Assembly: GCA_030611385.1 (NCBI GenBank)
Contig: JAUWPV010000002.1
Coordinates: 79,433-115,261 of the forward strand
From: Bacillota bacterium
GTDB taxonomy: Bacteria > Bacillota > Dethiobacteria > DTU022
Reading direction: 5' to 3'
Length of the DNA: 35,829 nucleotides
Part shown: positions 8,485 to 17,215 of the stretch, piece by piece
Layout of the letters: each line of letters starts with the position of its first letter
Numbering within the stretch: position 1 is the first letter of the stretch
Notes under the pieces: generated by a model
Seen by the model: the letters and a program-made list of their open reading frames with translations, nothing else
What the model was told of the DNA's origin: nothing
Databases searched by the model: none
Translations under genes and position numbers: made by a program

Positions 8485-9576
8485 ATGAAAATTTTAATCG
8501 GTGGAGGAGGAACAGGCGGTCATATCTACCCGGCGCTTGCCTTGGCCCGTTATGCTCTGGCGGAAGACGACAGCTCGGAGATTCTTTTTGTCGGCAGCGC
8601 CAGCGGGCTTGAGAGTAAGATCGTTCCTTCAGCCGGTTTTCCTCTTTTGATCATCCCGGCGCGTGGTTTTCAGCGCAGCTTCAAGCAGTTGGGTTTAGTA
8701 ATCTGGGATCTTGTCAGAGGCCTGGTGCAATCTGGCAAGATTATAAGCGAATATCAACCGAATGTTGTTCTCGGTACCGGAGGTTATGTTGCCGCACCGC
8801 TGATGATAGCTGCTTTGTTAAGAAGATTACCGGTGGTTATTCATGAACAGAATGCCCTGCCGGGCCTGACCAACCGCTGGCTGGCGCCGTTTGTGAAAAG
8901 GGTATGTCTTTCGTTTGCGGAGACCGAAAAAAGAATGTTTGGCTCCAGTAGGATAGTCTTTACCGGTAACCCGAGGGCAAGCGAAGTTATGAATTTAAGC
9001 CGTGCGGAAGCCTCCCGTTTTTTTGGTTTTGATCCACTGCAAAAGAACATCCTTATCTATGGTGGAAGCCGGGGTGCGCAAAAAATAAACCAGGTAGTTA
9101 CCGCTTACCTTAAAGAAAATCTGCTGCCGGATAGAGTTAACCTGATCTATATTACCGGGGAAATCTATTTCAAGGTTGTAACTGAAGAACTTGGTCAGCT
9201 TCCAAACAGGATAAAACTCTTTCCCTACCTGGACCAAATGCCCGAAGCGCTGGCTGCGGCCGATCTGGCCGTAACCCGTAGTGGGGCGACAACCCTTGCC
9301 GAGATTACAGCTATTGGCGTCCCGGCTTTGTTGGTGCCCTCGCCCAATGTAGTTAACAACCACCAGTATTATAATGCCCGGCTTTTAGCCGATACCGGTG
9401 CAGCAGTTTTAATTGATGAAAAAGATTTTAATCAACTGAAGCTGCAGCAGGAAATAGACAGATTGATCGAAGATCCGGCACTGTTGGAAGAAATGAGTCG
9501 CAACAGCAAGAAAATGGGTGTACCCGGTGCAGCGGCGAAACTCTATCAGTGTCTGCAGGAGGTAGCCTCCTCGTGA
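8485..9576 (+). CDS. murG: UDP-GlcNAc: lipid I N-acetylglucosaminyltransferase MurG
   Basis: Peripheral membrane GT-B enzyme that converts lipid I to lipid II using UDP-GlcNAc. The N-terminal glycine loop GGGGTGGH (residues 6-13) and VLGTGGYVAAP belong to the acceptor side. The C-terminal domain has IYGGSRGAQKIN and TRSGATTLAEITAIGVPALLVPSP for UDP-GlcNAc. A ribosome binding site, GGGGAGAG, precedes ATG 8485. The last 20 nt of the gene also carry the ribosome binding site and hairpin of murB. Confidence 0.97.
   Translation: MKILIGGGGTGGHIYPALALARYALAEDDSSEILFVGSASGLESKIVPSAGFPLLIIPARGFQRSFKQLGLVIWDLVRGLVQSGKIISEYQPNVVLGTGGYVAAPLMIAALLRRLPVVIHEQNALPGLTNRWLAPFVKRVCLSFAETEKRMFGSSRIVFTGNPRASEVMNLSRAEASRFFGFDPLQKNILIYGGSRGAQKINQVVTAYLKENLLPDRVNLIYITGEIYFKVVTEELGQLPNRIKLFPYLDQMPEALAAADLAVTRSGATTLAEITAIGVPALLVPSPNVVNNHQYYNARLLADTGAAVLIDEKDFNQLKLQQEIDRLIEDPALLEEMSRNSKKMGVPGAAAKLYQCLQEVASS
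9557..9571 (+). promoter_or_regulatory. Hairpin enclosing the murB ribosome binding site
   Basis: Bases 9557-9562 read AGGAGG, a perfect ribosome binding site, and after a 3-nt loop (TAG) bases 9566-9571 read CCTCCT, its exact complement. The murB start GTG 9573 follows one base later. Folded mRNA would hide the site until a ribosome finishing murG (stop 9574-9576) melts it, so this is a candidate translational-coupling switch. The fold is seen in the sequence; the regulatory role is inferred. Confidence 0.6.
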
Positions 9577-10472
9577 GTATCGAGCAGGAATTGGGTCGAA
9601 AATTAAAATCCGGAATCAGAAAAGATGAACCGATGTCCATGCATACTTCCTGGCTGGTCGGCGGTCCAGCCGACTATTATCTCTGCCCGGCAGATATTTC
9701 GGAACTTGTGGAAATAGTTCGTTTCAGCGCTAAATATAAGTTGCCTCTCTATGTCCTGGGCAATGGCACTAACCTGCTTGTTCTGGATGGAGGGATCAGG
9801 GGTTTGGTTGTCAATATCGGAGAGCCCTTCTGTTATATCAACCACACTGACGGTGGTTTTGCCGCCGGTGCCGGTACTCCGATGACCTACCTGGCGGCAA
9901 GCGCTGCTCGCGAGGGTTTGGTTGGCCTGGAATTTGCAGCTGGTATACCCGGTTCACTCGGTGGGGCCATCATCATGAATGCCGGAGCTTTTGGTGGTTT
10001 TATCGGCGAAAAAATAGGTTCGGTAAAACTGGTTTCTGGCAGCGGAGATCTCCTGAATCTGAAGCGGGCTGATCTTATCTTTGGTTATCGCACCAGTAAC
10101 CTTGTTGGAATAGGGGTTATCGTAGAGGTTAAACTTGAGCTGAAAAAAGGTGATCCGGAAGAATCTTTAAAAAGAATGGAACACTTAATGGTTGAACGGA
10201 GAGATCGTCACCCAAACCTGCCCAGTGCAGGTTCTGTATTTCGTAATCTGCCCGACCAACCAGCCGGCCGGATTATCGAGAGTGCAGGAGGTAAAGGTCT
10301 GCGCATCGGTAAAGCCGAGGTTTCGACACAGCACGCCAATTTCATCGTCAATACCGGAGGCGCTTCCGCTGCTGATATCCTGGCCTTGATCAATGCGGTT
10401 CGCCAGCTGGTCAGAGATAAATATAATATTGATCTCGAGCCGGAAGTAAAAATCGTGGGTGAGGAGCGTTAA
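9573..10472 (+). CDS. murB: UDP-N-acetylenolpyruvoylglucosamine reductase MurB
   Basis: FAD-dependent enzyme that reduces UDP-GlcNAc-enolpyruvate to UDP-MurNAc. The N-terminal HTSWLVGGPADYY and LGNGTNLLVLDGG segments bind FAD, and GSLGGAIIMNAGAFGG is the central family motif. RHPNLPSAGSVFRNLP provides the catalytic serine region and EPEVKIVG closes the protein. Its 299 residues fit the shorter type II MurB. I start at GTG 9573, 10 nt after AGGAGG and overlapping the murG stop (GTGA), rather than GTG 9549, which lies before that site. Confidence 0.95.
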   Translation: MSIEQELGRKLKSGIRKDEPMSMHTSWLVGGPADYYLCPADISELVEIVRFSAKYKLPLYVLGNGTNLLVLDGGIRGLVVNIGEPFCYINHTDGGFAAGAGTPMTYLAASAAREGLVGLEFAAGIPGSLGGAIIMNAGAFGGFIGEKIGSVKLVSGSGDLLNLKRADLIFGYRTSNLVGIGVIVEVKLELKKGDPEESLKRMEHLMVERRDRHPNLPSAGSVFRNLPDQPAGRIIESAGGKGLRIGKAEVSTQHANFIVNTGGASAADILALINAVRQLVRDKYNIDLEPEVKIVGEER

Positions 10473-11267
10473 GTGGTGAAAAGGAAGAGTGATCATCTAA
10501 AACTGGTGGAAAAAAGCAGAAATCTGCCTGTTTGGAAAAAAGTAACCCGTTTTTTGTTCAGGCTGTTTTTAGCGGTAGCTTTACTAATGCTGCTTAGATA
10601 TGGAGAAACTTTCTTCCGTGTTGACGAGATCAGCGTTGAAGGAGCAGAGGCATTCTCTTCTGAGGAAATAATTGCTGCAGCTGGAATCAGGGAAGGGATG
10701 AGCATCTTTTTGCTTCAGGAACAAAAAATATCTGAGAAGATCCGGAAGCAGTTTCCCAGGATCAAGGAAGTGAAGCTCAACCGAAACCTGCCAGATGCTG
10801 CCGTGATTACTGTCAGTGAGCGGATACCGGTGGGTTATGTGATCACAACAGACGGTTTCTGGCTGATTGATCAGAATGCTTTTTGTTTTGCTAATGCTGC
10901 AGAGTCAACAGGAGCGTATCCTTTAATTTCGGGAATTACCGAAGAGCTGGTTATACCGGGTGCCCTGCTGGACTGTCCGATCAGGAGAGAGGCGCTGCAA
11001 AGGGTTTTCGCGGTCTGGACCGAAGGAATTGCCCTGGAAATTGCTGAAATCAATTTAGATGATCGGTATAATCTTATTATCTATACAGATGAGGGACAGG
11101 AAATCTGGCTGGGGGATGGCAGAGATATGGAATCGAAAATAGCTCTGATTGAGCGAAGCATTCCCTATATTAATCTTGATTCCGGAACGCACCTTGATGT
11201 TCGTTCCGGAAAAAGGCTCGTTGCCGCAAAAAGTGCTTTAAAAATCGTAAAGGAGGTGGATCCATAA
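10473..11267 (+). CDS. ftsQ: FtsQ/DivIB cell division protein
   Basis: Bitopic divisome protein that assembles with FtsL and DivIC on the outer face of the membrane. It has a basic cytoplasmic N-terminus, one membrane span (FLFRLFLAVALLMLL, about residues 27-42) and a POTRA domain starting FRVDEISVEGAEAFSSEEII, followed by a beta domain (RNLPDAAVITVSERIPVGYV). GTG 10473 directly follows the murB stop, with GAGGAGCG upstream inside murB; a second GTG at 10476 is possible. Position between murB and ftsA is canonical. Confidence 0.92.
   Translation: MVKRKSDHLKLVEKSRNLPVWKKVTRFLFRLFLAVALLMLLRYGETFFRVDEISVEGAEAFSSEEIIAAAGIREGMSIFLLQEQKISEKIRKQFPRIKEVKLNRNLPDAAVITVSERIPVGYVITTDGFWLIDQNAFCFANAAESTGAYPLISGITEELVIPGALLDCPIRREALQRVFAVWTEGIALEIAEINLDDRYNLIIYTDEGQEIWLGDGRDMESKIALIERSIPYINLDSGTHLDVRSGKRLVAAKSALKIVKEVDP
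11249..11257 (+). other. Orphan strong ribosome binding site at the end of ftsQ
   Basis: The last codons of ftsQ contain AAAGGAGGT, close to an ideal ribosome binding site, but no ATG, GTG or TTG with an open frame follows at a usable distance. The only codon at the right spacing is ATA 11264, which would open nine codons. Other Firmicutes carry a small gene (for example sbp in Bacillus) between divIB and ftsA, so this may be a relic of a lost gene. That is inference. Confidence 0.35.
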
Positions 11268-11279
11268 AAAAGGAAATAG

Positions 11280-11308
11280 TTGATATGTGTTGAATATTTT
11301 AGTAGTAT
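11280..11308 (+). promoter_or_regulatory. Candidate sigma-A promoter for ftsA-ftsZ
   Basis: TTGATA (11280-11285), a 17-nt spacer, then TAGTAT (11303-11308), in the only real gap inside the dcw cluster. Matches to consensus are 5 of 6 and 4 of 6. A dedicated promoter before ftsAZ is common in bacteria. Confidence 0.4.
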
Positions 11309-11343
11309 CTGCACCACGCTGGAAAGGGTAAGGGGGTAAATAG

Positions 11344-12576
11344 ATGAGTCGAAGAAACTATCTGGTCGGTATAGATATAGGCACAGTTGAAATAAGGGTT
11401 GGGATCGGTGAACCCCGCCCTGACGGAACTGTGAATATAATTGGTTTAGGCCTGAGCCCTTCCGCTGGTGTAAGAAAAGGAGCTATTGTTGATCTGGAGA
11501 AAACGGTAGAATCGATTGTCAGCGCTGCTGAGGAAGCAGAGAGGATGGCCGGTTTTAAGATTGATTCCGCCTATGTTGGCCTGAAAGGTTTAAATATCGA
11601 ACTGATCAACAATCGCGGTGTAGTGGCGGTTACCTCTGAAGATCGGGAAATACGTGAAGAAGATTTGGAAAGAGTAATCCAGTCTGCCAGGGTTGTTGCT
11701 CTGCCGATGGATCGCGAAATAGTCGACATAATTCCCCGTGAATATATTGTTGATGGCTTCAGTGGAATCAGAGATCCGGTTGGCATGTTGGGAGTTCGGC
11801 TGGAAGTTGATGCCTTGGTTGTGACCAGTTTGATTACATCATTACATAATATGCTACGCTGTGTTAATCGAGCCGGTATCAGCATCAAAGGATTGGTTCT
11901 GCAGGCGATGGCCAACTCCGAAATAGCTCTTTCCTCTGACGAAAGAGATCTGGGAGTTTTTTTGATTGATATCGGCGGAGGGACGACCGAGCTTGTCCTG
12001 TTCCAGCACGGTAAGTTGCAGAAAATGTCGGTTATTCCGATCGGAGGAGATCATGTTTCCACAGATCTGGCTGCCGGTTTGAGAATAAACCATCATGTAG
12101 CCGAAGAGCTGAAAAAGGAGCATGGTTCGGCCATGCTATCGCTGGCTGAAAGCGAACCGAAAATTGAAATACAAACAGTAGGCAGCAATGAGCTCAGACT
12201 GGTATCGGAAAGGGAGATTACTTCTTTTATCGAGCCGCGGGTACAGGAAATATTTCAAATAACCAAAGAGGAAATGGTTAAAATGGGTTGGCCTCATTTG
12301 CCGCCGGCCGGGATTGTTTTACGCGGGGGTGTTTCTTCGATGAAAGGACTTGCCGCAATGGGTCGTAATTTCTTTGAAAGTGACCAGGTCAGATTGGCCA
12401 ACTTTGACGTTGTTGGTATTCAGAACCCGATTTATTCAACCGTGGTCGGGTTGCTCTATTATGCGCAGCGTTATCAGCCAAGAATGTATATCCATGAACG
12501 AGGCAGGCAGAAGAAAAAACGCGGGCTTGGATTGTGGCAGCGTTTAAAAGATTGGCTAGCCGATATTACTGAATAA
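11344..12576 (+). CDS. ftsA: FtsA, actin-like divisome protein
   Basis: Actin-fold ATPase that tethers FtsZ to the membrane and recruits later divisome proteins. The phosphate-1 motif is GIDIGTVEIRVGIG (from residue 9), the 1C subdomain follows, and the phosphate-2 motif is DIGGGTTE (209-216). The last helix, GLGLWQRLKDWLADI, is amphipathic with a basic stretch (RQKKKR) before it, as expected for a membrane-targeting helix. AAGGGGG precedes ATG 11344. It is followed 31 nt later by ftsZ. Confidence 0.96.
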   Translation: MSRRNYLVGIDIGTVEIRVGIGEPRPDGTVNIIGLGLSPSAGVRKGAIVDLEKTVESIVSAAEEAERMAGFKIDSAYVGLKGLNIELINNRGVVAVTSEDREIREEDLERVIQSARVVALPMDREIVDIIPREYIVDGFSGIRDPVGMLGVRLEVDALVVTSLITSLHNMLRCVNRAGISIKGLVLQAMANSEIALSSDERDLGVFLIDIGGGTTELVLFQHGKLQKMSVIPIGGDHVSTDLAAGLRINHHVAEELKKEHGSAMLSLAESEPKIEIQTVGSNELRLVSEREITSFIEPRVQEIFQITKEEMVKMGWPHLPPAGIVLRGGVSSMKGLAAMGRNFFESDQVRLANFDVVGIQNPIYSTVVGLLYYAQRYQPRMYIHERGRQKKKRGLGLWQRLKDWLADITE

Positions 12577-12607
12577 AGGAGCATACCACTTTTAGGAGGT
12601 GCTTTTA

Positions 12608-13681
12608 ATGATTGAGTTTGACATTGAAATGGAACAATATGCTTCAATAAAAGTAGTAGGGATAGGCGGAGGAGGTAGTAACGCCGTAAACCGGATGATT
12701 GCTGCCGGGCTGCAGGGAGTAGAATTTTGTGCGATAAACACCGATGCCCAGGCGCTATATTTGGCCAATGCCGGAACGAAGCTGCAGATCGGTGAACAGT
12801 TGACCAAAGGACTTGGGGCCGGAGCAAATCCCGAGATTGGTCGCAAAGCGGCCGAAGAGAGTCGCGGTGATATTGAGGCGATGCTTAAAGGGGCCGATAT
12901 GGTTTTTATTACTGCTGGCATGGGCGGTGGCACGGGTACTGGAGCGGCGTCGATTGTCGCTGAAATTGCACAAAGGCTCGGCGCACTGACAGTAGGTGTG
13001 ATTACAAAGCCATTCGGGTTCGAAGGAAGAAAGCGCATGCAGCAAGCTGAAGAAGGTATTGCCAGCCTGAAAGAAAAGGTTGACACCCTGATCATAATAC
13101 CTAACGATCGCCTGCTACAGATAGTGGAGAAGAAGACACCAATTCTTGAAGCATTCCGCGTTGCCGATGATGTTCTCAGACAGGGTGTCCAGGGAATTTC
13201 CGATCTGATCGCTGTCCCCGGCTTGATTAACCTCGATTTTGCAGATGTGCGCACGATCATGTCTGAAAAAGGGCCCGCGCTGATGGGGGTTGGCCAGGGT
13301 AGTGGTGAAAACCGCACTGTTGAAGCGGCCAAGGCAGCGACAAATAGTCCGCTGTTGGAAACCTCGATCGAAGGAGCCAAGGGGATCTTGATCAATGTTA
13401 CCGGTGGAACTGACCTTGGCCTCTATGAAGTTCACGAGGCGGCGGAAATTATTTCCGGCTATGCTGACCCCGAGGCCACGATCATCTTTGGGGCAGTAAT
13501 CGACGAGAACTGCAAGGACCAGGTGAGGATTACAGTTATAGCCACTGGTTACCCTACGGCACAAACGGTATTCAGACCGAAACTTGCTGCTGTTGGCGGT
13601 AGTGCTTATCAGCTCGGTGAAAATCTCGATTCACCGACTTGGTCACGCTGGAACCAGCTGAATAAAATCGTCAACGAATAG
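12608..13681 (+). CDS. ftsZ: FtsZ, tubulin-like division GTPase
   Basis: Polymerises at mid-cell with GTP to form the Z-ring. It has the N-terminal [13 protein letters not shown], the tubulin signature GGGTGTG (about residues 106-112) and the T7 catalytic loop NLDFADV (about 208-214). I start at ATG 12608, 7 nt after AGGAGGT (12594-12600); the GTG at 12599 lies inside that site. The 357-residue protein has almost no flexible linker. Its tail, [18 protein letters not shown], can be aligned with the usual LDIPTFLR peptide but has lost the hydrophobic Ile, Phe and Leu positions. Confidence 0.97.
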   Translation: MIEFDIEMEQYASIKVVGIGGGGSNAVNRMIAAGLQGVEFCAINTDAQALYLANAGTKLQIGEQLTKGLGAGANPEIGRKAAEESRGDIEAMLKGADMVFITAGMGGGTGTGAASIVAEIAQRLGALTVGVITKPFGFEGRKRMQQAEEGIASLKEKVDTLIIIPNDRLLQIVEKKTPILEAFRVADDVLRQGVQGISDLIAVPGLINLDFADVRTIMSEKGPALMGVGQGSGENRTVEAAKAATNSPLLETSIEGAKGILINVTGGTDLGLYEVHEAAEIISGYADPEATIIFGAVIDENCKDQVRITVIATGYPTAQTVFRPKLAAVGGSAYQLGENLDSPTWSRWNQLNKIVNE

Positions 13682-13714
13682 CTTTCTGTATTCCTTGGAA
13701 ATTAACCATTACCA

Positions 13715-13753
13715 GCCCGGCCCAATCGGAAAATTGGTGCCGGGCCTGTTTTT
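13715..13753 (+). terminator. Rho-independent terminator after ftsZ
   Basis: Stem GCCCGGC (13715-13721) plus CCAAT pairs with ATTGG, a one-base bulge, and GCCGGGC (13739-13745), followed by TTTTT (13749-13753). It closes the dcw transcription unit 34 nt after the ftsZ stop. Confidence 0.85.
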
Positions 13754-13864
13754 ACAAGTCCGGATTCAAATTCAACGAACCGGGGGCTACAATCCAATGA
13801 AGTGTTAAATATTTGTGGTGATTTCATCGGAAAAAAGGTTTCCTGAAATAAAGCTATACAGGGC

Positions 13865-13893
13865 TTTACACACAACATGTTGTGGTCTATAAT
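13865..13893 (+). promoter_or_regulatory. Promoter of nrdR-nrdD-nrdG
   Basis: TTTACA (13865-13870), exactly 17 nt, then a perfect TATAAT (13888-13893). It lies about 37 nt before nrdR and just after the ftsZ terminator. Confidence 0.8.
13870..13885 (+). promoter_or_regulatory. NrdR-box-like operator between -35 and -10
   Basis: Bases 13871-13884 are the perfect palindrome CACAACATGTTGTG. Aligned with the known NrdR-box consensus (acaCwAtATaTwGtgt), the 16-mer matches at about 13 positions. It fills the promoter spacer, so bound NrdR would block RNA polymerase. A much weaker second match is centred exactly 21 bp upstream (around 13849-13864); NrdR boxes often occur as in-phase pairs. Autoregulation is inferred. 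Confidence 0.65.
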
Positions 13894-13929
13894 AAATTAA
13901 CTGCAATATATTGACGGGAGAACTTGAGG

Positions 13930-14403
13930 ATGAAATGTCCCTACTGCGGCGAACTCGATACCAGGGTGCTAGACTCCAGAGCAACCCAGGTTTCCTCTGC
14001 AATCAGGCGCAGACGCCAGTGCATCAGCTGCAATAATCGCTTTTCAACTATGGAGAAAATTGATGAAGATCCGATTGTCGTCATAAAAAGAGACGGCCGC
14101 CGGGAGCTATTCGACTCGGGTAAGATTCTCAGGGGATTACTTCTGGCCGGCCAGAAACGCAATATATCGCTTTCCTGCTGGGAAGAGGTTGTGGAAAGTC
14201 TTGAACAGGAACTTCGCAGCAGTTACACTAAAGAAGTTGCCGCCGATCTGATCGGCGATATTGTTCTCAAAAGACTGCGCAGTATAGACGAAGTAGCTTA
14301 CGTTCGCTTCGCCTCGGTATTCCGCCAGTTTCCTGATGTTGAAACATTTAAAGCCGAACTGGAAGAGATGCTAAGGGAAAAGAAGCGCAATACCCGCGGA
14401 TAG
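13930..14403 (+). CDS. nrdR: NrdR, ATP/dATP-sensing repressor of ribonucleotide reductase genes
   Basis: Represses ribonucleotide reductase operons when dATP is abundant. The N-terminal zinc ribbon has CPYC (residues 3-6) and CISC cysteine pairs with the basic segment RRRRQ between them, followed by the ATP-cone (IVVIKRDGRRELFDSGKILRGL and onward). The 157-residue length is typical. ATG 13930 has GGGAG (13916-13920) 9 nt upstream. It is directly followed by a class III reductase, and its promoter carries a matching operator. Confidence 0.97.
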   Translation: MKCPYCGELDTRVLDSRATQVSSAIRRRRQCISCNNRFSTMEKIDEDPIVVIKRDGRRELFDSGKILRGLLLAGQKRNISLSCWEEVVESLEQELRSSYTKEVAADLIGDIVLKRLRSIDEVAYVRFASVFRQFPDVETFKAELEEMLREKKRNTRG

Positions 14404-14563
14404 AGATTTCCGTGATCAACGAATGATCATTAAGCTGGCTTTGGATAACAGCAGAATAAGATAGTTAACGGCATACCAAAAGTGAGTATAGCCAGATACC
14501 TTATCGCAAATTTAGGTAAGCAATGGTTTGTCGGTGCGCTATAAAGCAAGGGAGGTTAACTAA
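14404..14563 (+). other. Intergenic leader between nrdR and nrdD
   Basis: This 160-nt gap holds a good ribosome binding site for nrdD (AAGGGAGG, 14548-14555). I see no convincing promoter, NrdR box, terminator or riboswitch in it, so nrdD is probably transcribed from the nrdR promoter. Confidence 0.4.
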
Positions 14564-16660
14564 GTGAGTGATGGCGCCGCAACAAAAAATAAGAAAGAAG
14601 TGTCGGATAAAAATGCCGCGTTTAAAGAGATCCGCAAACGCGATGGCCGAATCGTCCCCTTCGAACACGAAAAGATAACCGACGCCATCCTCAAAGCTGC
14701 CAAAGCAGTGGGCGGCAGCGACCGCGGCATTGCCGAGAACCTGACCAGGCAGGTTATTCAAAATCTACAGCAGGATGTTCATAACGGAATTATTCCCACT
14801 GTTGAAGAAGTGCAGGATGCGGTGGAAGTGGCTCTGATTGAAAACGGGCATGCCCGCACGGCCAAGGCATATATTTTGTACCGCGATCGACGTACCCGCA
14901 TTCGGGAAGCCAAATCAGAGCTGATGGATGTGGTAAAAGAAATTCTTGTTGAAACCAGCCGGGAAAACGCCAATGTCAACAACTCCCCTTCAGCCAAGAT
15001 GCTACAAATTGCTTCGGCGGCCAGTAAACAGTACTATTTAAACAATCTTTTGCCGGAAGAATACGCCCGTGCGCATGAAGATGGGGTTATGCATATACAC
15101 GATCTTGATTATTACAGCAAAACCCTGAATTGCTTGCAAATTGACCTCTCCCGATTGATGCAGGAAGGTTTTAATACCGGTTATGGGTATATCCGCCCGC
15201 CCAAACGGATCGCTTCTGCGGCTGCGCAGGCCGCCATTATTCTGCAGAGTAACCAGAATGATATGTTTGGCGGCCAGAGTTTCCCTCACTTCGACCGTAG
15301 CATGGGCGAAGTGATTCGCGGGTTGAAAAATATACCGGAATATGAAGAAATCTATCAGGCCATGGAAGGGTTTATCTATAATCTAAATACTATGCACAGC
15401 CGGGCCGGAGCGCAGGTGCCCTTCAGTTCGCTTAACTTGGGCACAGACACAAGTGAAGAGGGGCGCTTGATTTCCCGTGCTGTCCTTGAGGCTTTCAGAC
15501 ATGGCCTGGGTCGCGGTGAAAGTCCGATCTTTCCAAACGTGGTTTTCAGGATCAAAGAAGGAGTTAATTTCAGTTCGGAGGATCCAAACTATGATCTCTA
15601 CCGATTGGCTATCCAGGTGGCGGCGCGCCGGATGAACCCCACTTTTAGTTTTATGGATAGTACTTTTAACAGGGCCTATGGTGATGAAGTCTCCTATATG
15701 GGCTGTCGGACTCGTGTTATTGCCAACCGGCATGGTCCGGAAGTCTCGGCCGGACGCGGCAATATAGCCCCGCTTACTTTGAACTTGCCGCGCGTCGCTT
15801 TAGAATGCCGCGGTCAGCAGGATCTCTTCTTCGTTCAACTCGACAGGTTGCTGCGTCTCGGAGCGCGTCAGCTTTTGCACCGTTTTGAAGTGCTTTCCAG
15901 GCTGCGGGCTCGGGATCTCCCATTCCTGATGGGCCAAAAACTCTATCTTGACTCGGATAAACTGGCTCCCGATGATTCTATTCGAGAGGTAATCAAGCAT
16001 GGCACTCTGGCGATTGGTTTTATTGGGTTGGCAGAAACGCTGCAAATTTTGATTGGCAGGCATCACGGTGAAGATAGTGAAACTCTCGAACTAGGCCTGA
16101 AAATTGTTGAGCATATGCGGAGGCGGACAGATAATTATACTGATGACTACGACCTTAACTTTGCTCTCGTAGCTACCCCGGCAGAGGGGTCGGCCGGACG
16201 GTTTGTGGCTATGGATCGTGAACGTTATGGAACAATTCCAGGTGTAACTGATAAAGATTACTACAGCAACTCTTTTCATGTACCGGTTTACTATACAATG
16301 TCTATGTTCGACAAAATTGCCGCCGAAGGCCGTTTTCACAAGCTATGCAACGCAGGACACATTAGCTATATTGAGCTGGAAGCGCCGCCGGTGCACAACT
16401 TCGAAGCAGTTGATCACATTGTCCGCCAGATGGCGGTATCCGATGTTGGTTACGGGGGTATTAACTTTCCTCTTGATGAATGCCGAAACTGTTCACACAG
16501 TGGTGTTTTCAATCAAAATTGTCCCGAATGCGGCAGTCATGATATCAGGCGAATTCGCCGTATTACCGGTTATCTTTCAACCGACGAACGCTTCAACGAG
16601 GCCAAGTTGAGTGAACTTAAAGACAGGCGGATCCATTTTGTTCCGGGTGATCAACAATGA
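14564..16660 (+). CDS. nrdD: Anaerobic ribonucleoside-triphosphate reductase NrdD (class III)
   Basis: Glycyl-radical enzyme that reduces ribonucleoside triphosphates to deoxyribonucleotides without oxygen. It has an N-terminal ATP-cone (about residues 20-110, [18 protein letters not shown]) for allosteric control, then the ten-stranded barrel with NCLQIDL (C190) and MGCRTRV (C381), the second probably being the thiyl-radical cysteine. The C-terminal zinc site is C640, C643, C653 and C656. The glycyl-radical loop RRITGYL contains G669, 30 residues from the end, as expected. GTG 14564 is supported by AAGGGAGG. nrdG overlaps it by 4 nt. Confidence 0.96.
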   Translation: MSDGAATKNKKEVSDKNAAFKEIRKRDGRIVPFEHEKITDAILKAAKAVGGSDRGIAENLTRQVIQNLQQDVHNGIIPTVEEVQDAVEVALIENGHARTAKAYILYRDRRTRIREAKSELMDVVKEILVETSRENANVNNSPSAKMLQIASAASKQYYLNNLLPEEYARAHEDGVMHIHDLDYYSKTLNCLQIDLSRLMQEGFNTGYGYIRPPKRIASAAAQAAIILQSNQNDMFGGQSFPHFDRSMGEVIRGLKNIPEYEEIYQAMEGFIYNLNTMHSRAGAQVPFSSLNLGTDTSEEGRLISRAVLEAFRHGLGRGESPIFPNVVFRIKEGVNFSSEDPNYDLYRLAIQVAARRMNPTFSFMDSTFNRAYGDEVSYMGCRTRVIANRHGPEVSAGRGNIAPLTLNLPRVALECRGQQDLFFVQLDRLLRLGARQLLHRFEVLSRLRARDLPFLMGQKLYLDSDKLAPDDSIREVIKHGTLAIGFIGLAETLQILIGRHHGEDSETLELGLKIVEHMRRRTDNYTDDYDLNFALVATPAEGSAGRFVAMDRERYGTIPGVTDKDYYSNSFHVPVYYTMSMFDKIAAEGRFHKLCNAGHISYIELEAPPVHNFEAVDHIVRQMAVSDVGYGGINFPLDECRNCSHSGVFNQNCPECGSHDIRRIRRITGYLSTDERFNEAKLSELKDRRIHFVPGDQQ

Positions 16661-17196
16661 ACCTGAGGCTGGCTGGTTTTCAGCCGGATAGTATCGTGGA
16701 CGGCCCGGGAATCCGTCTCTCTATCTTCGTTCAAGGTTGTTCACACCGTTGTCCGGGCTGCCATAATCCGGAAACACATGATCCCCGCGGTGGAAGTGAA
16801 ATAAACGTGGGTCGGCTTATCGATCTTATCTCCAACTGCAGCGGCATTGACGGTGTTACTATTTCCGGTGGTGAACCCTTTGAACAGGCAGCTCCGGCTG
16901 CCTCGCTATCCGCTGAAATAGCTGGGCGGGGTCTAAATATAGTTTTCTATAGTGGGTATACCTTTGAAGAGCTGTGGGCAAAAAGTTTAAATGATCAGGA
17001 TATCCGATCTCTGCTGGAGATTGGCTGGCTGCTGGTTGACGGTCCCTTTATTCTGAATGAACAGGATTTAACCTTGCCTTATTGCGGATCTAACAATCAG
17101 CGCCTGATCGACCTTCCCCTCTCTCTCAGAGAAGGTAAAGCCGTGGAGTGGCGCCCTTTATTGATGGAATATCTCCATAGGTCATGGAAATCATAA
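16657..17196 (+). CDS. nrdG: NrdG, anaerobic ribonucleotide reductase-activating radical SAM enzyme
   Basis: Uses S-adenosylmethionine and a [4Fe-4S] cluster to generate the glycyl radical of NrdD. The cluster-binding motif CxxxCxxC is C28-S-H-R-C32-P-G-C35, followed by HNPETHD as in the NrdG family. [10 protein letters not shown] is the SAM-binding GGE motif. The start codon overlaps the nrdD stop (ATGA), showing tight coupling. The 179-residue length is normal. Confidence 0.95.
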   Translation: MNLRLAGFQPDSIVDGPGIRLSIFVQGCSHRCPGCHNPETHDPRGGSEINVGRLIDLISNCSGIDGVTISGGEPFEQAAPAASLSAEIAGRGLNIVFYSGYTFEELWAKSLNDQDIRSLLEIGWLLVDGPFILNEQDLTLPYCGSNNQRLIDLPLSLREGKAVEWRPLLMEYLHRSWKS

Positions 17197-17215
17197 AAGG
17201 TATTTGTTTGACGAA

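Noticed and set aside
12592-13395. Long minus-strand open frame (267 codons) opposite ftsZ
   Set aside because: It is fully antisense to the well-conserved ftsZ, has no family character and is a codon-bias shadow.
13849-13864. Second NrdR box exactly 21 bp upstream of the main one
   Set aside because: The phase is right, but only about half of the consensus positions match, so it is mentioned but not called as a feature.
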